From assembly GCA_003241485.1 (NCBI GenBank), contig QFQD01000001.1, positions 1 to 64,000 of the forward strand: DNA of 64,000 bases, written 5' to 3'. The DNA is from Ancylobacter novellus (GTDB lineage: Bacteria; Pseudomonadota; Alphaproteobacteria; Rhizobiales; Xanthobacteraceae). Position 1 is the stretch's first letter; each line of letters starts with the position of its first letter. The notes under the pieces are model-generated. The model searched no databases. It worked only from the letters and a program-made list of their open reading frames with translations, and had not been told where the DNA came from. Shown in pieces: positions 8,610-17,890 of this stretch. The translations under genes and the position numbers were made by a program.

Positions 8610-9128
8610 CTAGTGCGTTTGTTGAACGGGTTCGGTTTCGGCGTAGGGATCGGGCACGCCCAGTTCCGCGAGGACGAGGCGTTCCATCGCCTCCATCTCC
8701 TCGGCCTCCTCGGGGACCTCGTGGTCATAGCCGAGCAGGTGCAGCGTACCATGGACCGCCAGATGCGCGAGATGGTCGCCGAGGGGCTTGCCCTCGGCAG
8801 CGGCCTCGCGCTCCAGCGTCTCGAAGGCGATGGCGATGTCGCCGAGATGGGGATCGCCCCCGGCGCGCGCCATCTCAGGCGTGGGAAAGGACAGCACGTT
8901 GGTCGCGTAGTCCTTGCCGCGCCAGTCACGGTTCAGCGTGCGGATGGCGACGTCATCGGTGAGCTTCACCGCGATCTCGGCGCCCTCAATGTCGATCTCG
9001 TACTCGCTCAGCGCGCCCACGCAGGCGGCAAGGACCGCCCGCGTCACGAGTTCGCCCGCCTCGGGAATCGCCGACCACAATTCGGCTTCCACCAGGACGT
9101 CGACCTCGAGGGTCGTGTCGTCGCTCAT
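8610..9128 (-). CDS. ybeY: Endoribonuclease YbeY (16S rRNA maturation)
   Basis: 172 residues. It is a zinc-dependent RNase for the 16S rRNA 3' end and ribosome quality control. The metal motif HGTLHLLGYDH gives the three histidines H126, H130 and H136. The TNVLSFP motif and LGDIAI segment upstream are also present. The ATG overlaps the end of phoH by four bases (ATGA), so translation is coupled. The C-terminal tail (about 150-172) is slightly longer than in E. coli. Confidence 0.95.
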   Translation of the reverse strand: MSDDTTLEVDVLVEAELWSAIPEAGELVTRAVLAACVGALSEYEIDIEGAEIAVKLTDDVAIRTLNRDWRGKDYATNVLSFPTPEMARAGGDPHLGDIAIAFETLEREAAAEGKPLGDHLAHLAVHGTLHLLGYDHEVPEEAEEMEAMERLVLAELGVPDPYAETEPVQQTH

Positions 9129-10333
9129 CGCGGCGGGGCCTCAAGCTCGGCCGCGACCTTGGCCTCGGCCGACGCGGCGGCAACCGCCTGGCTCGCGGCC
9201 TCATTGGCGCGCGCCTCGGCCCGCGCCCGCGCCGGGGCGGCCTTGCCCTCATAGGCGGCGACGATGCGGCCGACGAGTTCGTGGCGCACCACATCGGCGG
9301 CGTTGAAGTGGCAGACCTCGACACCCTCGACATTGCCGAGCAGAGCCACCGCTTCGGCAAGACCGGAGGTCTGGCCGGGCGGCAGGTCGATCTGGCTGGG
9401 ATCGCCGGTGACGATCATGTGCGAGTTCTCGCCCAGACGGGTGAGGAACATCTTCATCTGCATCGACGTGGTGTTCTGCGCCTCGTCGAGGATGACGCAG
9501 GCATTGGCCAGCGTGCGTCCGCGCATGAAGGCCAGCGGGGCGATCTCGATCTCGCCGGAGGTGAGCGCGCGCTCGACGAAATTGCGGTCCATCAGGTCGT
9601 GCAGCGCGTCGTAGATCGGGCGCAGATAGGGGTCGACCTTTTCCTTCATGTCGCCGGGCAGGAAGCCGAGCCGCTCGCCCGCTTCCACCGCCGGGCGGGA
9701 GAGGATGAGCTTGTCGACCACCCGCCGCTCCAGCAGATGCACGGCATAGGCGACGGCCAGCCAGGTCTTGCCGGTGCCGGCCGGGCCGACGCCGAACACC
9801 AGCGTCTGGCGCTTGAGTGCGCGGATATAGGCATCCTGCGCGGCGGTGCGGGCGCGCACCGGGCGGCGGCGCAGCTGGATCTCGTCGAAGCTCTGCCTCT
9901 TCGTCGCGGGATCAAAATCGAACAGGAAGCCCTGCGAGGCGGCCTCGCGCAGCACGCCCTCGACATCGCCGGGGGCGATCTCGCCGCCCTTCTTCAGCCG
10001 GGCATAAAGCGTTTCCAGCACGTGGCGGGCCTGTTCGCAGGAGTCGCGCGGGCCTTCCAGCGTGACATGATTGCCGCGCTGCTCGGCAACGATCTCAAGG
10101 CGGCGCTCGATCAGGGCGAGGTTCTGCCCGTAATGGCCGAACAGCAGGCTCGCGAGGCGATTGTCGTCGAAGGCGAGCACCACTTGGCTCGGCGCATCTT
10201 CCGGCGTCTCCAGCCAGCGCGCTTCCGGGCGGCCCTGGTTGCGCGGCGTACCGCTGGAGGAGGCGCCCGTCGCGCTCGCGCGGGCGGTAACCAAGGCACG
10301 GTCGGAATCGGAACCAGGTCGACGCACGTTCAC
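9125..10333 (-). CDS. phoH: PhoH-like P-loop ATPase
   Basis: 402 residues. The PhoH core has Walker A GPAGTGKT (183-190), the LSRPAVEAGERLGFLPGD segment, and the LDEAQNTT Walker B region with MKMFLTRLG and TGDPSQIDLP. A KH-like N-terminal region (about 50-115) is present as in the PhoL/YbeZ group. The C-terminal 45 residues are Ala/Glu-rich. It lies between miaB and ybeY with four-base overlaps at both ends. YbeZ works with YbeY in rRNA metabolism. The first 40 residues are poorly conserved, so the true start could be later. Confidence 0.93.
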   Translation of the reverse strand: MNVRRPGSDSDRALVTARASATGASSSGTPRNQGRPEARWLETPEDAPSQVVLAFDDNRLASLLFGHYGQNLALIERRLEIVAEQRGNHVTLEGPRDSCEQARHVLETLYARLKKGGEIAPGDVEGVLREAASQGFLFDFDPATKRQSFDEIQLRRRPVRARTAAQDAYIRALKRQTLVFGVGPAGTGKTWLAVAYAVHLLERRVVDKLILSRPAVEAGERLGFLPGDMKEKVDPYLRPIYDALHDLMDRNFVERALTSGEIEIAPLAFMRGRTLANACVILDEAQNTTSMQMKMFLTRLGENSHMIVTGDPSQIDLPPGQTSGLAEAVALLGNVEGVEVCHFNAADVVRHELVGRIVAAYEGKAAPARARAEARANEAASQAVAAASAEAKVAAELEAPPR

Positions 10334-11754
10334 GCCTCCACCTTCTCGCTTTGCCTCACCGAATGCACGCCCGCCCCGGCGCTCCCGGCGAAGAATTCGC
10401 CACCGAGTATGTCGCCGGAAAGACTCTTGGTGCTGACCTCACGTATCTCCACGTGTGCCAGGGTGCCGATCGCCTCGCGCGGTGCCTCGACCACCACCGA
10501 CTGCAGATAGGGCGAACGGCCGATAAGTTGACCGGGGAAGCGGCCGGGCTTCTCCAGCAGAATGTCGAAGCGGCGCCCGCGGCAGGCGGCATCGAAAGCC
10601 GCCTTCTGCTTGTCCAGCAAGGCCTGCAACGCATAGATGCGGGCCGATTTCACATCTTCGGGAAGCTGCCCGTCCATGCCCGCCGCCGGCGTGCCGGGGC
10701 GCGAGGAATATTTGAACGAGAAGGCGCTGGCGAAGCCGACACGTCCGACGAGGTCCATCGTGTCGGCGAAGTCCTCGTCGGTCTCGCCGGGGAAGCCGAC
10801 GATGAAATCCGAGGAGAAGGCGATGTCCGGCCGCGCCGCGCGCACCTTCTCCACGATCTCGAAGAACAGCTCGCGGTCGTGCTTGCGGTTCATCGCCGCG
10901 AGAATGCGGTTGGAGCCCGACTGCACCGGCAGGTGCAGATAGGGCATGAGCGCGGGCATGTCGCGATGGGCGGCGATCAGTTCGTCATCCATGTCGCGCG
11001 GGTGGCTGGTGGTGTAGCGCACGCGCGCAATGCCCGGCACTTCGGCGATGCGGCGCACCAGTTCGGGCAGTCCGACCGCATGGCCGGCGGCATCGAGGCC
11101 GTGATAGGCGTTGACGTTCTGGCCGATCAGCGTGACTTCGCGCACCCCGCCATCGGCAAGGCGGATCACCTCGTCGAGAATCTTGTCGAGCGGGCGCGAA
11201 ACCTCGGCGCCGCGCGTATAGGGCACGACGCAGAAGGTGCAGAACTTGTCGCAGCCTTCCTGCACGGTGACGAAAGCGGTGGGGCCGCGCTTGGCGATGG
11301 CGGCGCGGGTCGGGTGGGCAAGGAAGTCGAACTTGTCCTCGACCGGAAACTCGGTCTCGACGATGCCGGCGCGGCGATTATGGCCACGCGCCTCGGCCTG
11401 CGCGATCAGTTCGGGCAGCTTGTGGTAGCTCTGCGGGCCGACCACGAGGTCGACCGTGCGGGCGCGCTTGAGGATTTCCGCGCCTTCGGCCTGCGCCACG
11501 CAGCCGGCGACCGCCACCATCTGCCGGCGGCCGGCCTCTTCCTGGCTTTTGCGCAGGCGCCCGAGCTCGGAATAGACCTTCTCGGCCGCTTTCTCGCGGA
11601 TATGGCAGGTGTTCAGGATGACGAGGTCGGCGTCCTCGGCCGTATCGGTCTCGACATAGCCTTCCCTGGCCAGCGTGTCCGTCATGCGCTGGGCGTCATA
11701 GACGTTCATCTGGCAGCCGAAGGAGCGGACGTGAAGTTTGCGCGGCTCACTCAT
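10330..11754 (-). CDS. miaB: tRNA-2-methylthio-N6-dimethylallyladenosine synthase
   Basis: 474 residues. This radical-SAM methylthiotransferase makes ms2i6A37 in tRNAs. The N-terminal UPF0004 domain has its three cluster cysteines (C14, C50, C85). The radical-SAM motif CDKFCTFC gives C168, C172 and C175, and a TRAM domain occupies the last roughly 70 residues. The start MSEPRKLHV at 11754 is the only sensible ATG. It is followed directly by phoH (ATGA overlap). All catalytic cysteines are intact. Confidence 0.97.
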   Translation of the reverse strand: MSEPRKLHVRSFGCQMNVYDAQRMTDTLAREGYVETDTAEDADLVILNTCHIREKAAEKVYSELGRLRKSQEEAGRRQMVAVAGCVAQAEGAEILKRARTVDLVVGPQSYHKLPELIAQAEARGHNRRAGIVETEFPVEDKFDFLAHPTRAAIAKRGPTAFVTVQEGCDKFCTFCVVPYTRGAEVSRPLDKILDEVIRLADGGVREVTLIGQNVNAYHGLDAAGHAVGLPELVRRIAEVPGIARVRYTTSHPRDMDDELIAAHRDMPALMPYLHLPVQSGSNRILAAMNRKHDRELFFEIVEKVRAARPDIAFSSDFIVGFPGETDEDFADTMDLVGRVGFASAFSFKYSSRPGTPAAGMDGQLPEDVKSARIYALQALLDKQKAAFDAACRGRRFDILLEKPGRFPGQLIGRSPYLQSVVVEAPREAIGTLAHVEIREVSTKSLSGDILGGEFFAGSAGAGVHSVRQSEKVEA

Positions 11755-12003
11755 TGCGTATCGATCGACCCGAACCGTGCGACGCCAGCGGGCGCGGCAG
11801 GTTCAATTGCGTTGAAACAGCGGGCACGCGGCGGACGCGCCCTTCCCAAGGCGCACCTGCAATTCGCTGCTCGCTCGCGGGTCGAGATCGTCTAGGTCTC
11901 CACAAATGCCACCTGGAACCTGTGTAGCGGGATTCCCTCGAAAAGGGAATGCGGAGGTGCGTGAACAGCCGGCCGTTTCCGCGGGATGCCTGTACTGGAA
12001 ACG

Positions 12004-12807
12004 TCAGTCCCTCACCCGCCCGGTCAGCGCGCCGGCCAGCATGGCGCGCGCGGCCTTTTCGGCGGACAGTGTCGCAGCCTTGCGGTTCGTGCCGTCGAGC
12101 GGCGCGCCGAAATGAAGCTCCACATCGACCGCGCCGCGCCGCAGCACCTCCATGAGATGCGGGGCAAGGTCCATGTCGCCATACCAGGCGAGCCGGGGGC
12201 GCCCCGTGCGTCCGAGCGGCAGGCCGTTCTGCCTGACATAGGCGATGGCGAGCGGCTGGATGGCGGCGCCTGCCCCGTCCTCGCCCGCACTCTTGTCCCC
12301 CATCGCCTGCCGGGCGGCGCCGATCAGCGCCGAGCGGAAGGTGAGCACCCGGTTGCCATCGCTCGACGTGCCTTCGGCGAACAGCACCACCGGGTCGCCA
12401 TCGTTCATCCGCGCCGCCATCTCGCGCGCCACCTTGCCGGTGGCGGTGCGCGAGGTGCGATCGACGAAGATGGTGCGCTGGAGCCGGGCGAGCAGCCCGA
12501 CGCCGGGCCAGCGCCCCACCTCGGCCTTGGCGACGAAGCACAGCGGCACGCAGGACCCGAGCACGCAGATGTCGAGCCAGGAGACGTGATTGGCGACGAT
12601 GAGCAGCGGGCGCGCCGGGGACGGCGCCCCGACCACCCGCACCCGCACCCCGATGAGGGCGAGCACGATGCGGTGATAGAGCCGGGGAAGGGTGCGCCGG
12701 CTCGGCAGGCGCAGCGCGAGCGAGACCCATTGCAGGGGAATGCCGATCAGCGTGACGGCGACGACCGGCAGCAGCACCAGCCAGACACGCAGCGAGCCGG
12801 CGCGCAT
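12004..12807 (-). CDS. plsC: 1-acyl-sn-glycerol-3-phosphate acyltransferase (PlsC family)
   Basis: 267 residues. An N-terminal hydrophobic helix (about 8-32) is followed by the acyltransferase motif NHVSWLD (H74, D79) and the FAEGTSSDG motif near 140. It acylates lysophosphatidic acid, or a related lyso-lipid such as an ornithine lipid precursor (OlsA). The sequence does not decide between them. It starts 9 bp after fur and sits in the fur-miaB block. About 250 bp separate it from miaB. Confidence 0.85.
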   Translation of the reverse strand: MRAGSLRVWLVLLPVVAVTLIGIPLQWVSLALRLPSRRTLPRLYHRIVLALIGVRVRVVGAPSPARPLLIVANHVSWLDICVLGSCVPLCFVAKAEVGRWPGVGLLARLQRTIFVDRTSRTATGKVAREMAARMNDGDPVVLFAEGTSSDGNRVLTFRSALIGAARQAMGDKSAGEDGAGAAIQPLAIAYVRQNGLPLGRTGRPRLAWYGDMDLAPHLMEVLRRGAVDVELHFGAPLDGTNRKAATLSAEKAARAMLAGALTGRVRD

Positions 12808-12816
12808 GGAAAGGGC

Positions 12817-13245
12817 TCAGCCCTTCTTCTTGTCGAGCGGCACGCCGTAGAGTTCCAGCCGGTGGCCGACGAGGCGATAGCCGAGCTTGCGGGCGATCTC
12901 TTCCTGCAACAACTCGATTTCCTCGGAGCGGAACTCGACCACCGTGCCCGAGCGCAGGTCGATCAGGTGGTCGTGGTGCTCGTCCGGCACGGGCTCGTAG
13001 CGCGAGCGGCCGTCGCGGAAATCGTGCCGCTCGATGATGCCGGCATCCTCGAACAGCTTCACGGTGCGGTAGACGGTCGAGATGGAGATGCGGTCGTCGA
13101 TGGCGACGGCGCGCCGGTGCAGTTCCTCCACGTCCGGATGGTCCTGCGCATCGGCGATGATCCGCGCGATGACGCGACGCTGGTCGGTCATACGCAGGCC
13201 CAGCGTGACGCAGGCATCCTCGATGGCGGTCGGCTTGTCGTTCAT
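12817..13245 (-). CDS. fur: Fur/Mur family metal-responsive repressor
   Basis: 142 residues. The winged helix contains STVYRTVKLFEDAGI (about 56-70) and the metal motif HHDHL (90-94). The CxxC pair that binds structural zinc in E. coli Fur is replaced (LIDLRSGTVVEF), as in alphaproteobacterial Fur/Mur proteins that sense Mn or Fe. It is not Irr, since the heme motif of that family is missing. It lies between rimI and plsC. Which metal it senses cannot be read from sequence. The only cysteine is C12. Confidence 0.88.
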   Translation of the reverse strand: MNDKPTAIEDACVTLGLRMTDQRRVIARIIADAQDHPDVEELHRRAVAIDDRISISTVYRTVKLFEDAGIIERHDFRDGRSRYEPVPDEHHDHLIDLRSGTVVEFRSEEIELLQEEIARKLGYRLVGHRLELYGVPLDKKKG

Positions 13246-13325
13246 CTAGGCCCGGTCTCCCGTCGCGCTCACCCATCCCCTCGGCGCGTTATGGCGCAAG
13301 CGGCAAGCAAAGGGCAATCATCTCG

Positions 13326-13823
13326 TCAGGCGATATCCCGCCGCATGACTTTTGCGGCAAGCGGCGCGCCGCTCTCGCTGCGATAATAGCCGGCGCGGCG
13401 GCCGATTTCATGAAAGCCCATGCGCGCGTAAAGCCGCAGGGCGGCGACGTTGCCTTCCTCCACTTCCAAGAAGACGGATGCGTACCCTTCGGCCGCCAGC
13501 TGGCCGAAGGCGGTCTCGATGAGACGCCGGCCGATGCCCTCGCCGCGCCGCGCCCCGGCGACCGCCACGGACAGGATTTCGATCTCCGGCGCGACGCCGC
13601 TGAGCAGGATGAAACCGACCGGCGTGCCGCCCACGCCATTGGTGGCGATGAGGGTGCGGGTCAGGCGGTTGGCGAGCAGTCGCTCGAACTCCGCGCCGTC
13701 CCAGCCGAGTCGAAAGGAGGCGCCGTGCAGCGCGGCCAGAGCCTCGGCATCCTCGGGGCGTGCGGGCCGCAGCACGGCCTCACGCCGCCGCGCGATCAGC
13801 CGGTCGAGAAACCCCGCGCTCAC
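13326..13823 (-). CDS. rimI: Ribosomal protein S18 alanine N-acetyltransferase
   Basis: 165 residues of GNAT fold. The acetyl-CoA motif ARRGEGIGRRLIE and the FLEVEEGNVAALRLYARMGFHEIGRR segment are typical of RimI. The first 25 residues (basic, then RPEDAEALAALHGASF) form the first GNAT strand. Its ATG overlaps the tsaB stop by four bases. The tsaB-rimI pair is widely conserved. RimI acetylates S18 in E. coli, although a broader role is possible. Confidence 0.9.
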   Translation of the reverse strand: MSAGFLDRLIARRREAVLRPARPEDAEALAALHGASFRLGWDGAEFERLLANRLTRTLIATNGVGGTPVGFILLSGVAPEIEILSVAVAGARRGEGIGRRLIETAFGQLAAEGYASVFLEVEEGNVAALRLYARMGFHEIGRRAGYYRSESGAPLAAKVMRRDIA

Positions 13824-14503
13824 CGCCGCGCGATCCGTGCCGCCGTCTGCGGCTTGGCATCGGCATCGCGCAGATAGAGCGGGCGCGGCTCCGAGCGGGC
13901 GGGATCGGCGACGCTGGCGAGGCGGGCGAGCCAGACCGGATCGGGCGTGGCGTCGGCGTGGATCTCGATGGGCGGGCGCTCGCCCGAGGGCCAGGCCTGC
14001 ATCAGCAGCGCGGCGCCGGACCCGACAAGACGCACCGGCCCGATGGCGACCGAGCGCGCGGCATCCTTCAGCGCCATGGCGCGCGGGCCGACCAGCACCC
14101 GGCCAGAGGCGCCGACCATCTGCAGATAGACATTGCCGTGGCGCGCATCGATTGCCGCCGCCACCGGCACGCGGTCGTTCTCCGCCAGCAGCGGTGCGGC
14201 GAGCACGGCGAGGGTGGACAGGCCGATCACCGGGCGCCCGGTGGCGACGCCAAAGCCGCGCGCGGCGGAAAGCCCGACGCGCAGCCCCGTGAAGCTGCCG
14301 GGACCGACGGTGACGGCGAAGGCGGCGATATCATTGAAGCCGAGGCCCGCCGCGTTCATCACCTGCTCGACCATGGGAATGATCGCTTCCGCATGGCCGC
14401 GTGCCATCGCCACGCGCGCCACGCCCAGCGTCCGGTCGGACGCGGTGTCGTGGAGCGCGACGGCGCTGGCCTCCAGCGCGGTGTCGATGGCGAGAATCAG
14501 CAT
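13820..14503 (-). CDS. tsaB: tRNA threonylcarbamoyladenosine biosynthesis protein TsaB
   Basis: 227 residues of ASKHA fold. The N-terminus MLILAIDTALEASAVAL and the segment VTVGPGSFTGLRVGLSAARGF are TsaB signatures. It supports TsaD in making t6A37 of ANN-decoding tRNAs. It is normal in length and is followed at once by rimI. About 100 bp separate it from nfuA, so a promoter may lie there. Confidence 0.95.
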   Translation of the reverse strand: MLILAIDTALEASAVALHDTASDRTLGVARVAMARGHAEAIIPMVEQVMNAAGLGFNDIAAFAVTVGPGSFTGLRVGLSAARGFGVATGRPVIGLSTLAVLAAPLLAENDRVPVAAAIDARHGNVYLQMVGASGRVLVGPRAMALKDAARSVAIGPVRLVGSGAALLMQAWPSGERPPIEIHADATPDPVWLARLASVADPARSEPRPLYLRDADAKPQTAARIARR

Positions 14504-14602
14504 GGGTACAACCTGTCGCCGCCCACGATGCGCATGGTCAGCGGCAGAAGAAAAGGGACCGGCGGGCCGGGTCGCGCCGCGATGGGCTTCATGCCTGACG
14601 GA

Positions 14603-15157
14603 TCAGACCGGCCGCACCTCGACCACGTCGGGCACGAAATGGCGCAGCAGGTTCTCGATGCCGTTCTTCAGCGTCGCGGTGGAGGATGGGCAGCCCGCGC
14701 ACGATCCCTTCATGCCGAGATACACCACGCCATCCTTATAGCCGCGGAAGGTGATGTCGCCGCCGTCATTGGCCACGGCCGGGCGCACGCGGGTGTCGAT
14801 CAGCTCGCGAATGGTATCGACGAGACCGGCGTCCTTCGCCTCGAAGAAGGCGTCGTCATCGGCATGCTCATGGTCGTCCGGCAGCAGCTTCTGGCCGGAG
14901 ACGAAGTGCTCCATGATCGCGCCGAGAATAGCGGGCTTGAGATGCGCCCACTCGGCCCGGTCCTTGGTTACGGTGACGAAGTCCGAGCCGAAGAACACGC
15001 CGGTAACGCCGGGAATCTCGAACAGGCGGGCGGCCAGCGGCGAGCGCGCGGCTTCGTCGGCGTCGCGGGCCTCGAAGGTGCCCTGGCCGAGCACGGTGCG
15101 GCCGGGCAGGAACTTCAGCGTGGCGGGATTGGGGGTGGCTTCGGTCTGGATGAACAT
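14603..15157 (-). CDS. NifU-type iron-sulfur scaffold protein (Nfu family)
   Basis: 184 residues. The N-terminal Nfu_N domain (about 1-88, starting MFIQTEATPNPATLKFLPG) and the C-terminal NifU domain (about 113-178) carry the cluster motif GSCAGCPSS (C153, C156). It carries 4Fe-4S clusters to apo-proteins. MiaB, encoded in the same block, is a plausible client (inference). This is the housekeeping Nfu type, not the nitrogenase NifU, which would have an extra IscU-like domain. Confidence 0.92.
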   Translation of the reverse strand: MFIQTEATPNPATLKFLPGRTVLGQGTFEARDADEAARSPLAARLFEIPGVTGVFFGSDFVTVTKDRAEWAHLKPAILGAIMEHFVSGQKLLPDDHEHADDDAFFEAKDAGLVDTIRELIDTRVRPAVANDGGDITFRGYKDGVVYLGMKGSCAGCPSSTATLKNGIENLLRHFVPDVVEVRPV

Positions 15158-15255
15158 GGGGTGCTCCTTGCCAACCGGGGTTCAAGGCCTCGGCGACGGG
15201 GGAATTTGGAATTTAGATAAGCTCTCGCGGGGTCCAGGGGAAGCCCCCGGCGGCA

Positions 15256-16209
15256 TCACGCCCAGGCCAGTTCAGGCCCCACCGGCACGATGCCGGTCGG
15301 GTTCAGCGCCTTGATTGAATAATAGCCGCGCTTGATGTGGTCGAGGTTCACCGTCTCGCGCACGCCGGGCAAGGCCAGCATGCGTTCGAGATAGGCGGAG
15401 AGGGCGCGGTAGTCGGCGAGGCGGCGCAGATTGCACTTGAAGATGCCGTGATAGGCGGGGTCGAAGCGCACCAGCGTGACGAACAGGCGGATATCGGCTT
15501 CGGTCACCGCCTCGCCGGTGAGGAACGGCCCGCCGGCGGCCAGCCGCGATTCCAATTCGTCGAGCATGCCGAACACCTCCGCGAACGCCTCCTCATAGGC
15601 GAGCTGGGTGGTGGCGAAGCCGGTGCGGTACACGCCGTTATTGAGGCGCGGATAAATGCGCGCGTTCAAGGCGTCGATCTCCTCCCGCCATGCCGCGGGG
15701 TAGAGGTCGATGTCCCGGTGGGCCAGCGCGCCGAAGCCGGAATTGAACATGCGCACGATGTCGGCGGACTCGTTGTTCACGATCGTCCCCCGTTCCTTGT
15801 CCCACAGCACCGGCACGGTGGCGCGGCCGGTGAAATGCGGGTCGGCGCGGGTGTAGATCTCGTGGATGTAGGTTGCGCCGTTGAGCGTGTCCTCATTGGC
15901 GCCGGGATAGTGGCCGAAGCGCCAGCCCTGATCGGTTAGCGCGGGCTCGACGACGGAGACGGAGACCGCCGCCTCCAGCCCCTTGAGCTTGCGGGCGATG
16001 AGAGTGCGCGAGGCCCAGGGGCAGATCAGCGCGACATAGAGGTGGTAGCGCCCGCTCACGGCCTTGAAACCGGCCTCGCCGGTCGGGCCCGCCGCGCCGT
16101 CCGGCGTCACCCAGCTGCGGAAGCTGGAGACCTGCCGCACGAAGCCGCCCTTGGCGTCGGTGGCCTGCACCGGTTGCCAGTTCTCCACCCATTTGCCGTC
16201 GACGAGCAT
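15256..16209 (-). CDS. yqjG: Glutathionyl-hydroquinone reductase (YqjG/ECM4-type GST)
   Basis: 317 residues. The CPWA motif (C63) in LICPWASRTLIARKLKG identifies the omega-like xi class. This class reduces glutathionyl-hydroquinones with glutathione. The thioredoxin-fold half has NNESADIVRMFNSGF, and the helical half has ADIRLFVTLVRFD. The start MLVDGKWV at 16209 matches the family. It lies 9 bp after the universal stress protein gene, with which it probably forms a stress operon. Confidence 0.92.
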   Translation of the reverse strand: MLVDGKWVENWQPVQATDAKGGFVRQVSSFRSWVTPDGAAGPTGEAGFKAVSGRYHLYVALICPWASRTLIARKLKGLEAAVSVSVVEPALTDQGWRFGHYPGANEDTLNGATYIHEIYTRADPHFTGRATVPVLWDKERGTIVNNESADIVRMFNSGFGALAHRDIDLYPAAWREEIDALNARIYPRLNNGVYRTGFATTQLAYEEAFAEVFGMLDELESRLAAGGPFLTGEAVTEADIRLFVTLVRFDPAYHGIFKCNLRRLADYRALSAYLERMLALPGVRETVNLDHIKRGYYSIKALNPTGIVPVGPELAWA

Positions 16210-16218
16210 GTCAATTCC

Positions 16219-16716
16219 TCAGGCGAGCGCGTCGATCTCGGCATCCGAAAGCGAGGCGGGCACGATGGTGACGGGAATGCCGAGGCCCGCCCAGATGCCG
16301 GTGGCGAGCGAAGCGACGAGCGGGCCGGGCCCCTGCGGACCGGTGCCGGCGGCGAGCACGAGGATGGCGATGTCCTCATCCGCCTCGACCTGCTTCAGGA
16401 TCTCGTCCGCGATCTTGCCCTCGCGAACCTCCGTCCTGGCGTCGACGCCGGCGATGGTGCGGGCGCGGGCGGCGAAATGACTGAGGCGGGCTTCGGCCTT
16501 GTCGGTGGCTTCCGCGCGCATCAGCCCGGCAACGCCGAGCCATTGGCTCTGCACGTCGGCAAGATCGAGGACGCTTAGCAGCACCACGCTTCCCTGCGTG
16601 CGGGCCGCGCGGCGGGCCGCGTAATAGAGGGCGCGGTCGCATTCCAGCGTGTCGTCGACGACGACGAGGAATTTGCGCTGATGTCCGGGTTCGTGACTTT
16701 GACGCCTGCGCGGCAT
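16219..16716 (-). CDS. Universal stress protein (UspA family)
   Basis: 165 residues. One Usp domain starts at KFLVVVDDTLECDRALYYA and ends at GIPVTIVPASL. The ATP-binding signature G-2x-G-9x-G is only loosely present (GTGPQGPGPLVASLATG), so nucleotide binding is uncertain. It lies between trpS and yqjG, and the trpS-usp-nfu neighbourhood is common in Hyphomicrobiales. Its role would be general stress tolerance. Confidence 0.85.
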   Translation of the reverse strand: MPRRRQSHEPGHQRKFLVVVDDTLECDRALYYAARRAARTQGSVVLLSVLDLADVQSQWLGVAGLMRAEATDKAEARLSHFAARARTIAGVDARTEVREGKIADEILKQVEADEDIAILVLAAGTGPQGPGPLVASLATGIWAGLGIPVTIVPASLSDAEIDALA

Positions 16717-16858
16717 GGGCGTGTTTCCGAAACGGGCGGCGTCGGGCGGGGCCAGCCCACCCCCGTTTCATATCACAGCGCGGCGCCCCGGGCAGGCGTC
16801 ATCGCCTACGCGATTCTACCGAGGAACGGGCCACGGACCGGCGCGGCGTCGGCCTCGT

Positions 16859-17890
16859 TCAGCGAACGAAGCCGACAATGTCCTTGACCTGGCGCAGCGT
16901 ATCTTCCGCCAGCACGCGGGCGCGGTCCGCCCCGTCGCGCAGGATGGCGTCGATATGCGCGGGCTCGGCGACGAGGCGCTTCATCTCGCCCCCGATCGGG
17001 CCGAGCTTGGCCACCGCGAGGTCGACCAGCGCCGCCTTGAAGGTGGAGAACTGGCCGCCGCCGAAATCGGCCAGCACCTGCTCCTTGGGCGTCGCGGACA
17101 GCGCGGCGTAGATGCCGACGAGGTTGTCCGCCTCCGGTCGGCCCTTGAGCCCGTCAAGCTCCGAGGGCAGCGGCTCGGGGTCGGTCTTGGCCCTGCGGAT
17201 CTTCGAGGCCACCGCGTCGGCGTCGTCGGTCAGGTTGATGCGGGAATTATCGGAAGGGTCCGACTTCGACATCTTCTTCGAGCCGTCGCGCAGGCTCATC
17301 ACCCGCGCCGCCGGCCCGCCGATCAGCGGCTCGGTGAGCGGGAAGAAGTTCTCCCCGAGGCCGAGGCTGGCGATGGAGGGACCGAAGTCATTGTTGAACT
17401 TCTGCGCGATGTCGCGGGTGAGTTCGAGATGCTGCTTCTGGTCCTCGCCCACCGGCACATGGGTGGCGCGGTAGAGCAGGATGTCGGCCGCCATCAGGCT
17501 GGGATAGGCGTAGAGCCCGACCGAGGCGTTCTCGCGGTCCTTGCCGGCCTTTTCCTTGAACTGGGTCATGCGGTTGAGCCAGCCCAGGCGCGCGACGCAG
17601 TTGAACACCCAGGCCAGCTCGGCATGGCCCGAGACCTGGCTCTGGTTGAAGACGATGTGCTTCTTCGGGTCGATGCCGGCGGCGATGAAGGCGGCGGTGA
17701 CCTCACGGATCTGCTTCTTCAGCTCGACCGGGTCCTGCCAGACGGTGATGGCATGCAGGTCGACGACGCAATAGATGCAGTCATAATTGTCCTGCAGCGC
17801 CACGAAGCGCTGGATGGCACCGAGATAATTGCCGAGATGCAGATTTCCGGTCGGCTGGACGCCGGAAAACACACGCTGCTGAAATTCCAT
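16859..17890 (-). CDS. trpS: Tryptophanyl-tRNA synthetase
   Basis: 343 residues. This class I enzyme charges tRNA-Trp. The HIGH-like motif is in TGNLHLGNYLGA and the KMSKS motif is at 206-210 (GSKKMSKSDPS). The start MEFQQRVFSG at 17890 is chosen because AGGAC lies seven bases upstream. The frame stays open another seven codons to 17911. It follows murJ with about 100 bp between, the usual order in rhizobia. Confidence 0.97.
   Translation of the reverse strand: MEFQQRVFSGVQPTGNLHLGNYLGAIQRFVALQDNYDCIYCVVDLHAITVWQDPVELKKQIREVTAAFIAAGIDPKKHIVFNQSQVSGHAELAWVFNCVARLGWLNRMTQFKEKAGKDRENASVGLYAYPSLMAADILLYRATHVPVGEDQKQHLELTRDIAQKFNNDFGPSIASLGLGENFFPLTEPLIGGPAARVMSLRDGSKKMSKSDPSDNSRINLTDDADAVASKIRRAKTDPEPLPSELDGLKGRPEADNLVGIYAALSATPKEQVLADFGGGQFSTFKAALVDLAVAKLGPIGGEMKRLVAEPAHIDAILRDGADRARVLAEDTLRQVKDIVGFVR

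Noticed and set aside
7197..9254. 685-codon plus-strand frame opposite lnt, corC and ybeY
   Set aside because: It crosses three real minus-strand genes with conserved order and motifs. Composition is typical of antisense frames in GC-rich DNA.
11932..11950. Terminator between plsC and miaB (ATTCCCT...AGGGAAT)
   Set aside because: The stem is only 7 bp, there is no T-tract on the relevant strand, and it lies upstream of miaB after plsC with no clear role.
11747..13276. 509-codon minus-strand frame through fur and plsC
   Set aside because: It is another frame of the same strand. The fur and plsC frames carry HHDHL and NHVSWLD motifs, while this one is Arg/Ala-rich without domains.
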